DNA from: a virus
Reading direction: 5' to 3' (one strand)
Length of the DNA stretch: 40,078 bases
IMG/VR virus record: IMGVR_UViG_3300026473_000726
Span: 1 to 40,078 of that record
The position numbers were made by a program, and so were the translations under genes. The notes beneath the pieces are model-generated. The model did not search any database, was not told where the DNA came from, and saw only the letters and a program-made list of their open reading frames with translations. Each line of letters begins with the position of its first letter. Positions within the stretch are counted from its first letter, which is position 1. Below are positions 9,750-16,832 of the stretch, in pieces.

Positions 9750-10211
9750 GTGGTCGACATCGTTTCCAGCGCAGTACGCAGCAGGATGATGTCGGGCATT
9801 CAGGCCAGAGACACAAAACCGGAAATCCTGGTTCGCAAGGCACTGCACACGCAAGGGTACAGGTTCAGACTGCACCGCAAGGATTTGCCGGGCAAGCCAG
9901 ATATCGTCTTGCCAAGATTCAGGGCCGTCATCCTGGTTCATGGATGCTTCTGGCACATGCACAAGGGCTGCAAACTTGCGCGCATTCCTTCGACCAGAAC
10001 AGAATTCTGGTCAGCCAAACTTCATGCAAATGCCATGAGGGATCAGACTGCCCACTCCAGACTTATTGCACTCGGATGGCGCGTTCTGACGATCTGGGAG
10101 TGCTACCTGAAGTCCACCTCCCCTGAGGTCCTTCAGGCGGACCTGGCTCGCTGGATTTCAGGGAACGAGGTCTCGGGAGATTTCAACGTCCGGCCGACTG
10201 CAACAGCCTGA
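9750..10211 (+). CDS. vsr: Very short patch repair (Vsr) endonuclease
   Basis: Vsr nicks DNA 5' of the T in T:G mismatches that arise when 5-methylcytosine deaminates, so it protects sites methylated by a cytosine-5 methyltransferase. The 153-residue protein has the family signature across its length: RSRMMSGIQARDTKPE at the N terminus, RFRLHRKDLPGKPDIV with the active-site Asp, VILVHGCFWHMHKGCK with zinc and catalytic His/Cys residues, TRTEFWSAKL, and GWRVLTIWEC. The GTG at 9750 is chosen because residues right after it already align with family members. It starts 5 bases after the AIPR stop. Its 3' end overlaps the convergent methyltransferase gene by 29 bases, the expected partnership. Confidence 0.93.
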   Translation: MVDIVSSAVRSRMMSGIQARDTKPEILVRKALHTQGYRFRLHRKDLPGKPDIVLPRFRAVILVHGCFWHMHKGCKLARIPSTRTEFWSAKLHANAMRDQTAHSRLIALGWRVLTIWECYLKSTSPEVLQADLARWISGNEVSGDFNVRPTATA

Positions 10212-11730
10212 GGACAATTTCAGCGATTTTCCGGGCCAACAGCGGCGGGACAGCATTACCCACCTGGTGGTACTGCTGTGTTCGATTGCCCTCGAAAAAG
10301 TAGTTATCGGGGAACGTCTGCAAGCGCGCAGCCTCTCGAACTGTCAGGCTCCGGCACTGCGAGGGCTCGGGATGAATGTAGTAGTGCCCATCCTTGGCAA
10401 TATGGGACACGATCGTTGTGGATGGCTGGTGGCGTAGCTGGACACGGAATCGATCCACAAATGGAGTTGAATCACTATCCACGTTTTCATGACTCGGAAG
10501 TAACGCATCTGGAAAATCACGCAGTTTTGGAGATCTCTTTTCCTCTCGAGCGAATGAAGAGGCAAACAGATACCGATGCAGATCGGATTCCATATGGCTT
10601 CTTGTTTCATGCAGCGTAACGCCACCGATCCTGGGGTCGAGGTACCAGGCAGCCAGAGGTCCATTCATCGAAATATCCGACTGGATGAATTTTCCACCGG
10701 TTGATTTGTGGATCCATGACTTGGTAACGGCCCACTGGGCGCGCTCCAACACACGCAATGGAACCGCGCTTCTTTTCTTCTCCAGGACCTTCAGTCCGTT
10801 CGTCAGAGCCTTCTGCCAATTGGCGACAGAGTCAGGCATGCCGTCATAACGATTGGACAACTGGCTACGCAGTGCGGGCAATCCATCCAGAACATCCCGG
10901 GCGTTGGTTCTGGGTGACTGTTCCAGACAGAACCGCTCGGGACGGTTCACCAGATCAGGCACTGATTTCGCGACATCGGTTCTGATTCCGAACAGAATGA
11001 CCCTGTGTCGGCTTTGCGGTATGCCGTAATTCTCGGACTTGATCACAAAGTCATCAGGAGCCTCGATATCGCCTGGGACAACAAATGACCTGACCAAATA
11101 TTGATGGCCATTACCGGGGGACTGAAGGTCTGAAAGTATGCGATCGAATATGAAGGACCCAGAATGCTGTGAAGTCAGCATTCCCTTGACGTTCTCCATC
11201 ACAAACACCGAAGGAGAAAATTCCTTGATGATCCGCAGGTACTCACGGTAGAGGAAATGTCGTTTGTCTGCCTCAAATTCCTTCGGATTGCCGCCACGCA
11301 TCCTGGCGCGCCCAGCAAGCGAGTAAGCCTGGCAAGGCGGTCCACCGATCAGGACCCACTCTTTCGCTCCGGCCAACCCTTCCCGGACCCAGGAGTCGAT
11401 CTCCGTGTGATCGTCCTTGCCCAATTCAGCGCATCTGGCTTCTGAATATGCCTTTTCGACATACGGACTGACTGCAGGATCGCTCTCCAGCTGCTCTCGG
11501 GAAATTTCACCCCTGATGTACTGGTAATAGGACGCAGGAATCCTGCCGACGGGAAAAGAACGGAAAAGTGCTCGAAGAGACAAGGTCCTGTGAGCGACGG
11601 GGTCCTTCTCAATCGAGACACGAATGTCAAACGCGCGTGAACCACCGCGTACCAGCGATGCGAAGCCCTCACACAACCCACCAGGGCCAGCGAAAAGATC
11701 AATTACAGGGATACCGCTCTTATTTTGCAT
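10183..11730 (-). CDS. dcm: DNA (cytosine-5) methyltransferase
   Basis: Complete 515-residue C5 methyltransferase that would transfer a methyl group from S-adenosylmethionine to cytosine in a specific site. Visible motifs are I (VIDLFAGPGGLCEGF, residues 9-23), IV (GGPPCQAYS, catalytic Cys133), VI (ENV, 179-181), VIII (PQSRHRVILFG, about 238-248) and X (QVGNAVPPLLA, near 495). The region between VIII and X is the target-recognition domain; the recognition site cannot be read from sequence. No Shine-Dalgarno sequence is evident before the ATG, but motif I lies close to it, supporting this start. It runs opposite to the restriction genes, so it needs its own promoter in 11731-11920. It is the self-protection half of the system, paired with vsr. 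Confidence 0.93.
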   Translation of the reverse strand: MQNKSGIPVIDLFAGPGGLCEGFASLVRGGSRAFDIRVSIEKDPVAHRTLSLRALFRSFPVGRIPASYYQYIRGEISREQLESDPAVSPYVEKAYSEARCAELGKDDHTEIDSWVREGLAGAKEWVLIGGPPCQAYSLAGRARMRGGNPKEFEADKRHFLYREYLRIIKEFSPSVFVMENVKGMLTSQHSGSFIFDRILSDLQSPGNGHQYLVRSFVVPGDIEAPDDFVIKSENYGIPQSRHRVILFGIRTDVAKSVPDLVNRPERFCLEQSPRTNARDVLDGLPALRSQLSNRYDGMPDSVANWQKALTNGLKVLEKKRSAVPLRVLERAQWAVTKSWIHKSTGGKFIQSDISMNGPLAAWYLDPRIGGVTLHETRSHMESDLHRYLFASSFAREEKRSPKLRDFPDALLPSHENVDSDSTPFVDRFRVQLRHQPSTTIVSHIAKDGHYYIHPEPSQCRSLTVREAARLQTFPDNYFFEGNRTQQYHQVGNAVPPLLARKIAEIVLRLLQSAGR

Positions 11731-11920
11731 TTATTTCATTTTGCACAGCCATCACTCTCACAGATCCAGGCTGAGCAGAGGGAACAACACCACTTCGCTT
11801 CGTTTTGGAATATGAAATGACAATGCAATTTACAAGTGACATTATGTTGGACATGAAGGCATGAATTCACCAGTTAGGCAAGTTTTGCCAGACTCGAGTA
11901 GGTACTTTGCCAGGAAGTGC
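11731..11920. other. Intergenic junction between methyltransferase and prophage lysis genes
   Basis: About 190 AT-richer bases without a convincing ORF. They should contain the promoter for the leftward methyltransferase gene; no strong -35/-10 pair stands out. A small perfect hairpin GGCAA-GTT-TTGCC lies at 11877-11889, and the octamer TTTGCCAG occurs at 11884-11891 and 11906-11913. As the last gene of the prophage late operon ends at 11921, this is the likely prophage/defence-island boundary, but no attachment core can be proven. Confidence 0.4.
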
Positions 11921-12436
11921 TTACTCGGGGGCTTGTCCCACCCGATATGAGGTCTGCATGGCCTCAACCCACCGCTGGATCTCCACCAGCATCAGGGTGG
12001 TCTGCGCCGCATCCTTGCTCAGCTGCTCGCAGCTCACTGATCCCGCATCTCCCGGGGAAGCAGGTAAAGAGTCGGAGCGGGCTGGAGCAGCTCTGGCGGA
12101 AGTTTCGGGAACGAGGGGCAGATCCCTGCCACTGGTTGCGGCGCCGTTGCACATCCCGCCAAAACGAGTGTCAGGCTGGCTATCAGCCAGCAGTTTTGAA
12201 CTTTTTTTGTATTCATTCGAGATTTCTTGCGTGATTTGAGATTGGGACAGCCGCACATCAGCTACGTACTGCTCTTGCCTGGTCTGGGCCAACCCGATCT
12301 TTTGCTTTTCTATGTCCCAGGCCTTCTGGACACGGGATTCACCGATCTGAATTCCATACAGCAGCGCCATGGTCAACAGAAGTGCGTCAAAGATGTGCGA
12401 CCAGTTGGCCAGCAAGAATCGATTGATCCAATTCAT
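11921..12436 (-). CDS. Rz-like inner-membrane spanin
   Basis: Predicted i-spanin that, with the outer-membrane Rz1, fuses the two membranes in the last step of phage lysis. It is a 171-residue protein with one N-terminal membrane segment (about residues 13-31, FDALLLTMALLYGIQIG) followed by a charged, coiled-coil-like periplasmic region (about 33-75). The downstream part encodes the Rz1 lipoprotein in another frame, which explains its low-complexity character. The start at 12436 (MNWINRF) is chosen because it overlaps the endolysin stop as ATGA; a longer ORF upstream lacks support. It is the last gene of the leftward late operon. Confidence 0.75.
   Translation of the reverse strand: MNWINRFLLANWSHIFDALLLTMALLYGIQIGESRVQKAWDIEKQKIGLAQTRQEQYVADVRLSQSQITQEISNEYKKSSKLLADSQPDTRFGGMCNGAATSGRDLPLVPETSARAAPARSDSLPASPGDAGSVSCEQLSKDAAQTTLMLVEIQRWVEAMQTSYRVGQAPE
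12034..12216 (-). CDS. Rz1-like outer-membrane spanin lipoprotein, nested in Rz
   Basis: A 60-residue ORF wholly inside the Rz gene in the +1 frame. It has a lipoprotein signal peptide (MNTKKVQNCWLIASL...) with lipobox LAGC, Cys22 being the predicted lipidation site. The mature part of about 39 residues carries nine prolines (for example LPPELLQPAPTLYLLP). A short, proline-rich lipoprotein embedded in the i-spanin gene is the classic Rz/Rz1 arrangement of lambda. It should localise to the inner leaflet of the outer membrane and bind the Rz C terminus. The start is chosen at the MNTKK methionine, which gives a normal signal peptide. Confidence 0.85.
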   Translation of the reverse strand: MNTKKVQNCWLIASLTLVLAGCATAPQPVAGICPSFPKLPPELLQPAPTLYLLPREMRDQ

Positions 12437-12897
12437 GTCGCACCTCCGTCCAAAGCCATCAGGTTGTGCTGCGTCATCAGGCAAATGACCTTGTCTGAAT
12501 ACGTTGGATCAGTGGCATAGCCCGCTTGAGACAGTGCCCTGGCGAACGCAGGAGCAGTAGTGCATGCAAAGCATGCCTTGTACCGGGGGTTGCGCTTGAG
12601 GAACGCAGCATGATCGTCGATGCTGGCCTGCCAGCTCGGGTACTTACGCCATAAGGCAGGTACCACCACCCACTGCCCCTTGATGAACTCCTTGGTGTTC
12701 ATGGTCAGGGTCTGCCCGCGCCAGAGGCTGTCCGCCTTGATCCCGAAGAGATTGTTCCCAGCTTTCGCTAGGCCTGATTCTCCCCAAGCAGACTCGAGGG
12801 CGGCCTGAGCAATCGTGATGCTGGCAGGGACACCCGTAGCTTTGGCTGTTGCGACAGCGACCGAGGTGAGCCGCATGATGAATTCACTGGGATTCAC
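12433..12897 (-). CDS. Endolysin, glucosaminidase (FlgJ-type) family
   Basis: Peptidoglycan hydrolase of the glucosaminidase/FlgJ muramidase family, 154 residues, about one catalytic domain long. Seen: AALESAWGES with catalytic Glu (about E35), NNLFGIKA, the conserved W/Y-rich centre, and YATDPTYSDKV (the YATDP motif) near the end. No signal peptide is visible, so release should depend on the holin. The start is the GTG at 12897, preceded by AAGGAG at optimal spacing and overlapping the holin stop as GTGA. The stop overlaps the Rz start. A longer open frame upstream is an antisense-free extension through the holin gene and is not used. Confidence 0.88.
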   Translation of the reverse strand: MNPSEFIMRLTSVAVATAKATGVPASITIAQAALESAWGESGLAKAGNNLFGIKADSLWRGQTLTMNTKEFIKGQWVVVPALWRKYPSWQASIDDHAAFLKRNPRYKACFACTTAPAFARALSQAGYATDPTYSDKVICLMTQHNLMALDGGAT

Positions 12898-13277
12898 AGC
12901 AACTCCTTCACATCCTTGGCCACCTGATCGATGGAATCGTCTCGGCGCTTGTCGATGAAGGCAAATGTCCACCGCACCATCGCCCATCCAGGCAGACCAC
13001 ACGCAAAAATCAACCCACCCAAAGCGCAAAGCCCCATGGTTGAGAAAGCCCAGTGATGAAGCCCAAAGTGTTCGACGGTGATGGCGCCACCGCCGATGCT
13101 CGACACCACGGTGCTGATCAGCCCAACGGCCCACTCGCGCTTGTTGCGAGGCGGCGTCATCAACATGACCACCACAGCCGCCAAGGTGGCGCCACTGGCT
13201 GCCGCAGCTGCGGAGCCTCCCAGTGCTTTGTAGGCGACCGCCGCTCCGGCGACCCCACTGCTTGTCGGTTCTGGCAT
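12894..13277 (-). CDS. Putative holin
   Basis: A 127-residue membrane protein with three hydrophobic stretches, about residues 14-40 (Ala/Gly-rich, ending VVVMLMTPP), 44-66 (WAVGLISTVVSSIGGGAIT) and 72-95 (STMGLCALGGLIFACGLPGW), and a charged C-terminal tail. Size, topology and position directly before an endolysin and spanins indicate a holin that times lysis by opening the inner membrane. The start at 13277 (MPEPTSSG) is set by a GGAG ribosome binding site six bases upstream. A terminator-like hairpin sits immediately before this site, so lysis expression may depend on read-through or antitermination. Confidence 0.7.
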   Translation of the reverse strand: MPEPTSSGVAGAAVAYKALGGSAAAAASGATLAAVVVMLMTPPRNKREWAVGLISTVVSSIGGGAITVEHFGLHHWAFSTMGLCALGGLIFACGLPGWAMVRWTFAFIDKRRDDSIDQVAKDVKELL

Positions 13278-13287
13278 TCGTAACTCC

Positions 13288-13320
13288 AAAAGAAAAGCCG
13301 CCAGGGCGAACCATGGCGGC
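13288..13320 (-). terminator. Rho-independent terminator-like hairpin before the holin
   Basis: On the - strand GCCGCCA (13314-13320) pairs with TGGCGGC (13297-13303), a 7-bp GC-rich stem with a 10-base loop, followed by TTTTCTTTT. It lies between the radical-SAM gene and the holin, just upstream of the holin ribosome binding site. This is the pattern of an intrinsic terminator or attenuator separating modification and lysis genes. Confidence 0.65.
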
Positions 13321-13369
13321 TGATAACAAAAAATGAACAAAGAATGAAATGAAAGGCTTCTAAGCCAAT

Positions 13370-14791
13370 TTATGCGGCGACAACCGCAATCGGAAACGCA
13401 TTTCGAACCTGCAGGACAGGAACCACGGTCTGCATGTCCCCGCCAGACTCGATAAACGCAAGACTGATGACGTCAATCACGTTCTGTCGTGACGAGCGAA
13501 TTGCATCAGCCTCAATCCGGGTCAGGATCAGCCCTTGGGTCTGGTAGTACAGAGCTGCGGCCATGACCGCCAGGTTGTGCGCGAACGAGTTGTCGCAGGC
13601 AGCGCGCCAGTAGCCGCCCTCCAGAAACAGGCATGCCCCCTTGCAAAGTTGCACCACTGGACAACGTGGGCATTCGATTCGGGTGCTGAAGTGGTACGCC
13701 GTATTCAGTGCGATGTCGTCAAATTGCTCAACGTGACCGATCCTGTGATGGGTCGAAGCACTCATGTTCTGGCAGGTCGTCACATTGCCTTTCATGTCCA
13801 CGGCAATCGAGTCATCACGATCCATGCCGCACTTTTGACCCAAAGTTTTCAGCGGCCTGGACTGTGCCTGCGCCCGCATGAATTCGTCGACTTTGTCACG
13901 CATCGTCCCCACCGACATGCCAGAGCCTGTCACGAGTTCCCAAAACATCTGGTGGCGGTATCGATCGAGATCAGTACCTTCCAGCGTCAGCGAAAGACCA
14001 CCCTGGTCATAGGGCAGCATCACTTCCTCGGTGGCCAACACAATGGCCTGAACTGGCAGATCGAGCTTGTCAGCGAAAAACTGCCTAACCGCCTTGAGGG
14101 ATTGGTTGTGCCGGTGCAGAACCGTGTTGAAGCTCATTCGATCCAGTGGCATGCGCCTGGATACCCATCGCTTGATCTGAACAATCCTTTCAGGATCAGC
14201 CAATGGATCTGGGCCACGGAATGACTGGGCAGGACCGTCATGAGACAAGCCAATCCCGATATCCAGCGCTTCCACCCAAGCCAGTTTTTCGTCATCGAAT
14301 AGCGATCCGTTCGTCACGATCGACAACTGAGCATTGGGATAGCGGCGTTTGACTTCCTCCCCCAGGGGCTCGAGCAATTTCCAATAAACAAAGGGCTCTC
14401 CACCCCAGAACTCGATCTTGACGCCAAAACCCTGGCCATCCTCTCCTCCAGCAAACCACCCCTCGAGTTGCTGCATGAAAGGCTGGACATCGTCCGGGTG
14501 CCCGTCAAGGTCATGGGGCTGGTGCGCCTGTGAGCAGTATTGGCATGCGTAATTGCATTTGAGGCCCAGCTGCAGCTTGAGATGGCGAATTGCCCTTGAT
14601 TTTCCGGCCGGATTGGAGGGGTGATGCAAATGCCAAAAAGGCTGCCACTGCATGCCCTCCTGGCGAGCAAATGCCTGTGGCAATGGCAAAGGCTCCCCAC
14701 TGTCTTTCCAGACCAGGCTGGAGTCCTCAGGGTTGTAGACGGCCTGTCGCTCAAACCCGTTCTTGCCATTGAGGGTGAGTGTAAATTTCAT
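13370..14791 (-). CDS. Radical SAM/SPASM domain protein (peptide maturase-like)
   Basis: Predicted iron-sulfur radical SAM enzyme, 473 residues. The 4Fe-4S/SAM motif is CNYACQYC (C79, C83, C86). An EFWGGEPF segment follows, characteristic of SPASM and anSME relatives. The C-terminal SPASM region has the full cysteine pattern: C321...GNVTTC340, then C374-x2-C377-x5-C383-x3-C387 and C399, expected to hold two auxiliary 4Fe-4S clusters. Enzymes of this class modify peptides (thioether crosslinks in sactipeptides, formylglycine in sulfatases, other RiPP crosslinks). No sulfatase gene is near. Its start overlaps the 69-residue gene as ATGA. It closes an operon of three oxygenases beside a Cys-Asn-rich tail fibre, which is the best substrate candidate (inference). 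Confidence 0.9.
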   Translation of the reverse strand: MKFTLTLNGKNGFERQAVYNPEDSSLVWKDSGEPLPLPQAFARQEGMQWQPFWHLHHPSNPAGKSRAIRHLKLQLGLKCNYACQYCSQAHQPHDLDGHPDDVQPFMQQLEGWFAGGEDGQGFGVKIEFWGGEPFVYWKLLEPLGEEVKRRYPNAQLSIVTNGSLFDDEKLAWVEALDIGIGLSHDGPAQSFRGPDPLADPERIVQIKRWVSRRMPLDRMSFNTVLHRHNQSLKAVRQFFADKLDLPVQAIVLATEEVMLPYDQGGLSLTLEGTDLDRYRHQMFWELVTGSGMSVGTMRDKVDEFMRAQAQSRPLKTLGQKCGMDRDDSIAVDMKGNVTTCQNMSASTHHRIGHVEQFDDIALNTAYHFSTRIECPRCPVVQLCKGACLFLEGGYWRAACDNSFAHNLAVMAAALYYQTQGLILTRIEADAIRSSRQNVIDVISLAFIESGGDMQTVVPVLQVRNAFPIAVVAA

Positions 14792-14997
14792 GAAAAAGCT
14801 TCCTCGAATGCGATGGGGTATGCCTCTCGGCAAACCTGTGCCGGGTCAGCACCCGGCATCATTTGGATGTTGAAAACATGACGGCCAGAAGCTTTGCCGT
14901 CGGGATTGGTGACCAACACAGTCATGCGCAGGGTGCTGTCGTCCACACGGACCACATCCACCTCATAACCTGGACGGGTATGTAAATTCAAAGACAC
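14788..14997 (-). CDS. Small protein of unknown function upstream of radical SAM enzyme
   Basis: A 69-residue acidic protein, probably beta-rich in its first two thirds (VDVVRVDDSTLRMTVLV) with a helical C terminus (QVCREAYPIAFEEAF). No family recognised. It overlaps the oxygenase upstream by 10 bases and the radical SAM gene downstream by 4 (ATGA), so its translation is coupled to both. Its position directly before a SPASM enzyme is where small recognition or chaperone proteins (PqqD/RRE type) often sit, but I see no clear winged-helix pattern and do not assign that function. One Cys only, so it is an unlikely crosslink substrate. Confidence 0.7.
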   Translation of the reverse strand: MSLNLHTRPGYEVDVVRVDDSTLRMTVLVTNPDGKASGRHVFNIQMMPGADPAQVCREAYPIAFEEAFS

Positions 14998-15671
14998 AAC
15001 GTCCCTCCTCTGAGCTCGGTGTACAGATCGCTGTAGTTGTGAGAGGCGACCCGTAGAGTCACCACCAGAAGGGTTCGCTCACCCTGGGCATTGAAGGGGT
15101 TGGTTTCATGCCAGATGCGCGATGGATGCAGGACCACAAGTCCAGGAAAGGTTTCGATGTAGCGAACCTTCTCCCAAAATGGAAACCCCGCCATTGGGCG
15201 GGGATCCTGCAAGATAAGTTCACCGTCACCGACGGTCCAGCTGCGTTGATGCGGTGGACTTCGTCCTTGCCCGCAATCCAGATACAGACACAGGACATGG
15301 TCACAGGTGTGGTGGTAGTGCGGCTGAGCCCGCATGCCAGGCTGGTAATGCACGGGAATGCATCGCGCCTCGATTTTTAGCTCCTGGGCATTGCGCACAC
15401 CATGTGCTTCGAGCAGGTAGTTGCGGTAGGTACGCTCTACCCAGAGTTTCCATGGATGCCAGACTGCCGGTGCATGCGCCTCATGATGGGCATGAAACAG
15501 ATTGAGCTGGACCCTCAGCCGGACGTCCACATCAGGCAAGCCGTGCACGGGTGGATGTGTCTGATGGTCATGAAATCTTTCGACCGTGTAGCGCCGAAGT
15601 TCATCCATTTCAGACTGAATCCAGGGTGCCGTGTCCTTGAGCACTGGCGTTGGCCAGAGGTATTCGATCAT
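14988..15671 (-). CDS. 2-oxoglutarate/Fe(II) oxygenase-like protein (third of three)
   Basis: A 227-residue protein with a probable double-stranded beta-helix fold. Candidate iron ligands are the cluster PHYHHTCDH (H118-D124) and H188 in LHPSRIWHETNPF; R199 may bind 2-oxoglutarate. It also has YLDCGQG and GLVVLHPS, typical strand and turn sequences of prolyl-hydroxylase-like enzymes. The start at 15671 (MIEYLWP) overlaps the stop of the preceding oxygenase as ATGA. This protein diverges clearly from its two neighbours, so the trio is not a recent tandem duplication. It probably hydroxylates a phage peptide or a small molecule; the tail fibre is the suggested target. Confidence 0.75.
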   Translation of the reverse strand: MIEYLWPTPVLKDTAPWIQSEMDELRRYTVERFHDHQTHPPVHGLPDVDVRLRVQLNLFHAHHEAHAPAVWHPWKLWVERTYRNYLLEAHGVRNAQELKIEARCIPVHYQPGMRAQPHYHHTCDHVLCLYLDCGQGRSPPHQRSWTVGDGELILQDPRPMAGFPFWEKVRYIETFPGLVVLHPSRIWHETNPFNAQGERTLLVVTLRVASHNYSDLYTELRGGTLCL

Positions 15672-16246
15672 GGCGCCACCTCCGAACCAAACGCCACCGC
15701 GATACGCAAGGCGTTGCAATAGCGGGAGATCGGACGGGCAGCATGGCGCATGCAGCCATTGATCTGCACCATCCGATTGGGCTTGACCATGGCTGCCGCC
15801 TGGATTTCACCCAGATCGTCCAAGACCACCAAATCCCCTCCCCAATCCGCACTCCACTCGGCTACCGGGTACCAGATCACGGATCTTGCCGTGTCCTGAA
15901 ACTCAGTTGGGAAGTCCCTGTGCAGCGAAGCCTCATCTCCGAACGCTTGCACATTGACCCACAGGCGCGTGATCTCTGCGTTGGGAAAGAACTGATCTTT
16001 GACCTGCAGGGCCACTCTGGCCAGTGGTCCCCCCTGGGCCACAAACGCATCAAAAGTACGTTCTGGCTGCCATGTACCTGCGTCATAGTGGTGGTTGTAC
16101 TTTCCTGGCAGCACAAAATTTCGGTGCCAAAACACCCCAGGGGCCTTGGCATGCGCTTTCCAGCCAAACACCAGGTTCTGGTTCAACAGCCACTGGCGAC
16201 ATTCGGCGGCCAGCTCGTGATCGATCAAGCCATCAACGATTTGCAT
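15668..16246 (-). CDS. 2-oxoglutarate/Fe(II) oxygenase (second of three)
   Basis: A 192-residue non-haem iron oxygenase. The facial triad is seen as H109-x-D111 (SLHRDFP) and H168 (GCMRHAARPISR), with R175 or R181 as the probable 2-oxoglutarate carboxylate ligand. Middle strands read SVIWYPVAEWSADWGGDLVV, common in phage- and cyanobacteria-type 2OG dioxygenases. The start MQIVDGL at 16246 gives a 14-base overlap with the preceding gene; longer upstream frame sequence is not conserved in character. Cytoplasmic, no signal peptide. It belongs to the translationally coupled modification operon. Confidence 0.82.
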   Translation of the reverse strand: MQIVDGLIDHELAAECRQWLLNQNLVFGWKAHAKAPGVFWHRNFVLPGKYNHHYDAGTWQPERTFDAFVAQGGPLARVALQVKDQFFPNAEITRLWVNVQAFGDEASLHRDFPTEFQDTARSVIWYPVAEWSADWGGDLVVLDDLGEIQAAAMVKPNRMVQINGCMRHAARPISRYCNALRIAVAFGSEVAP

Positions 16247-16832
16247 GGTCTTGTCCTTCCAATGCCTGAACCCGGAACTCAAAATGGACCTCCACACTCG
16301 GCCGGGTGCCGTTGTAGGGGTGGGAATGGTGCGCCAGGTAGCTCGGGAAAATCACCAGCAGGCCGGGGTACGGATGGATGATTTCCGAGCGCCAGCCTTC
16401 CCATGGCAATTTGCGGCTGCCGTAAGCACCGCTGGGATTGACCAACACAAAAGCGCCGGAGTAGTCCTGGCGAGAAGGATCTGGCCGAGCATTTCCGTCA
16501 ATCCAATACACCGCCGAGAGATCGGTGTCTTCGGCATGCAGCGGAATGAACTGACCAGGTTGTGTGATGACCTCTCGGGCGGTTTGCCACACGGGTTCAC
16601 ACTGGTAGGCGTGACCAATGGCTTCACGAACCTGATTTACCAGGGGTCTGAAGACGTCACAGCAGCTTTCATGATCGATCAGGGACTGACGGCTTTTGCG
16701 CGCCCAGGGCTGACCGTCCCGATTGAGCCGCTGATGAAAATCCATTGCCCCTTTGAGCATCTGATCACGCAGGCCATCCTCAAAACTCAGTTGTCCCTGG
16801 TAGACCCGAGCAGAAAACAGTTCGCGAATCAT
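16233..16832 (-). CDS. 2-oxoglutarate/Fe(II) oxygenase (first of three)
   Basis: A 199-residue protein resembling the 2OG-FeII_Oxy_5 type found in phages. The first metal motif is PLHAEDTDLSAVYWID (H99 with E101 or D102) and the distal part is IFPSYLAHHSHPYNGTRPSVEVHFEF (written here as two strands, FPSYLAHHSHP and RPSVEVHFEF), with H168-H171 and R177. The expected reaction is oxidation of a substrate C-H bond coupled to 2-oxoglutarate decarboxylation. The start overlaps the stop of the 268-residue gene as ATGA. The three oxygenases differ strongly from one another, which suggests three distinct positions or steps. Confidence 0.78.
   Translation of the reverse strand: MIRELFSARVYQGQLSFEDGLRDQMLKGAMDFHQRLNRDGQPWARKSRQSLIDHESCCDVFRPLVNQVREAIGHAYQCEPVWQTAREVITQPGQFIPLHAEDTDLSAVYWIDGNARPDPSRQDYSGAFVLVNPSGAYGSRKLPWEGWRSEIIHPYPGLLVIFPSYLAHHSHPYNGTRPSVEVHFEFRVQALEGQDHANR

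Noticed and set aside
12898-13329. Long N-terminal extension of the endolysin ORF
   Set aside because: It overlaps the holin in another frame and reads as Arg/Gly/His-rich nonsense; GTG 12897 has an ideal ribosome site.
13370-14791. Sulfatase-maturating enzyme (anSME) assignment
   Set aside because: The SPASM pattern fits, but no sulfatase gene is present and the fibre context makes a peptide-modifying role more likely.
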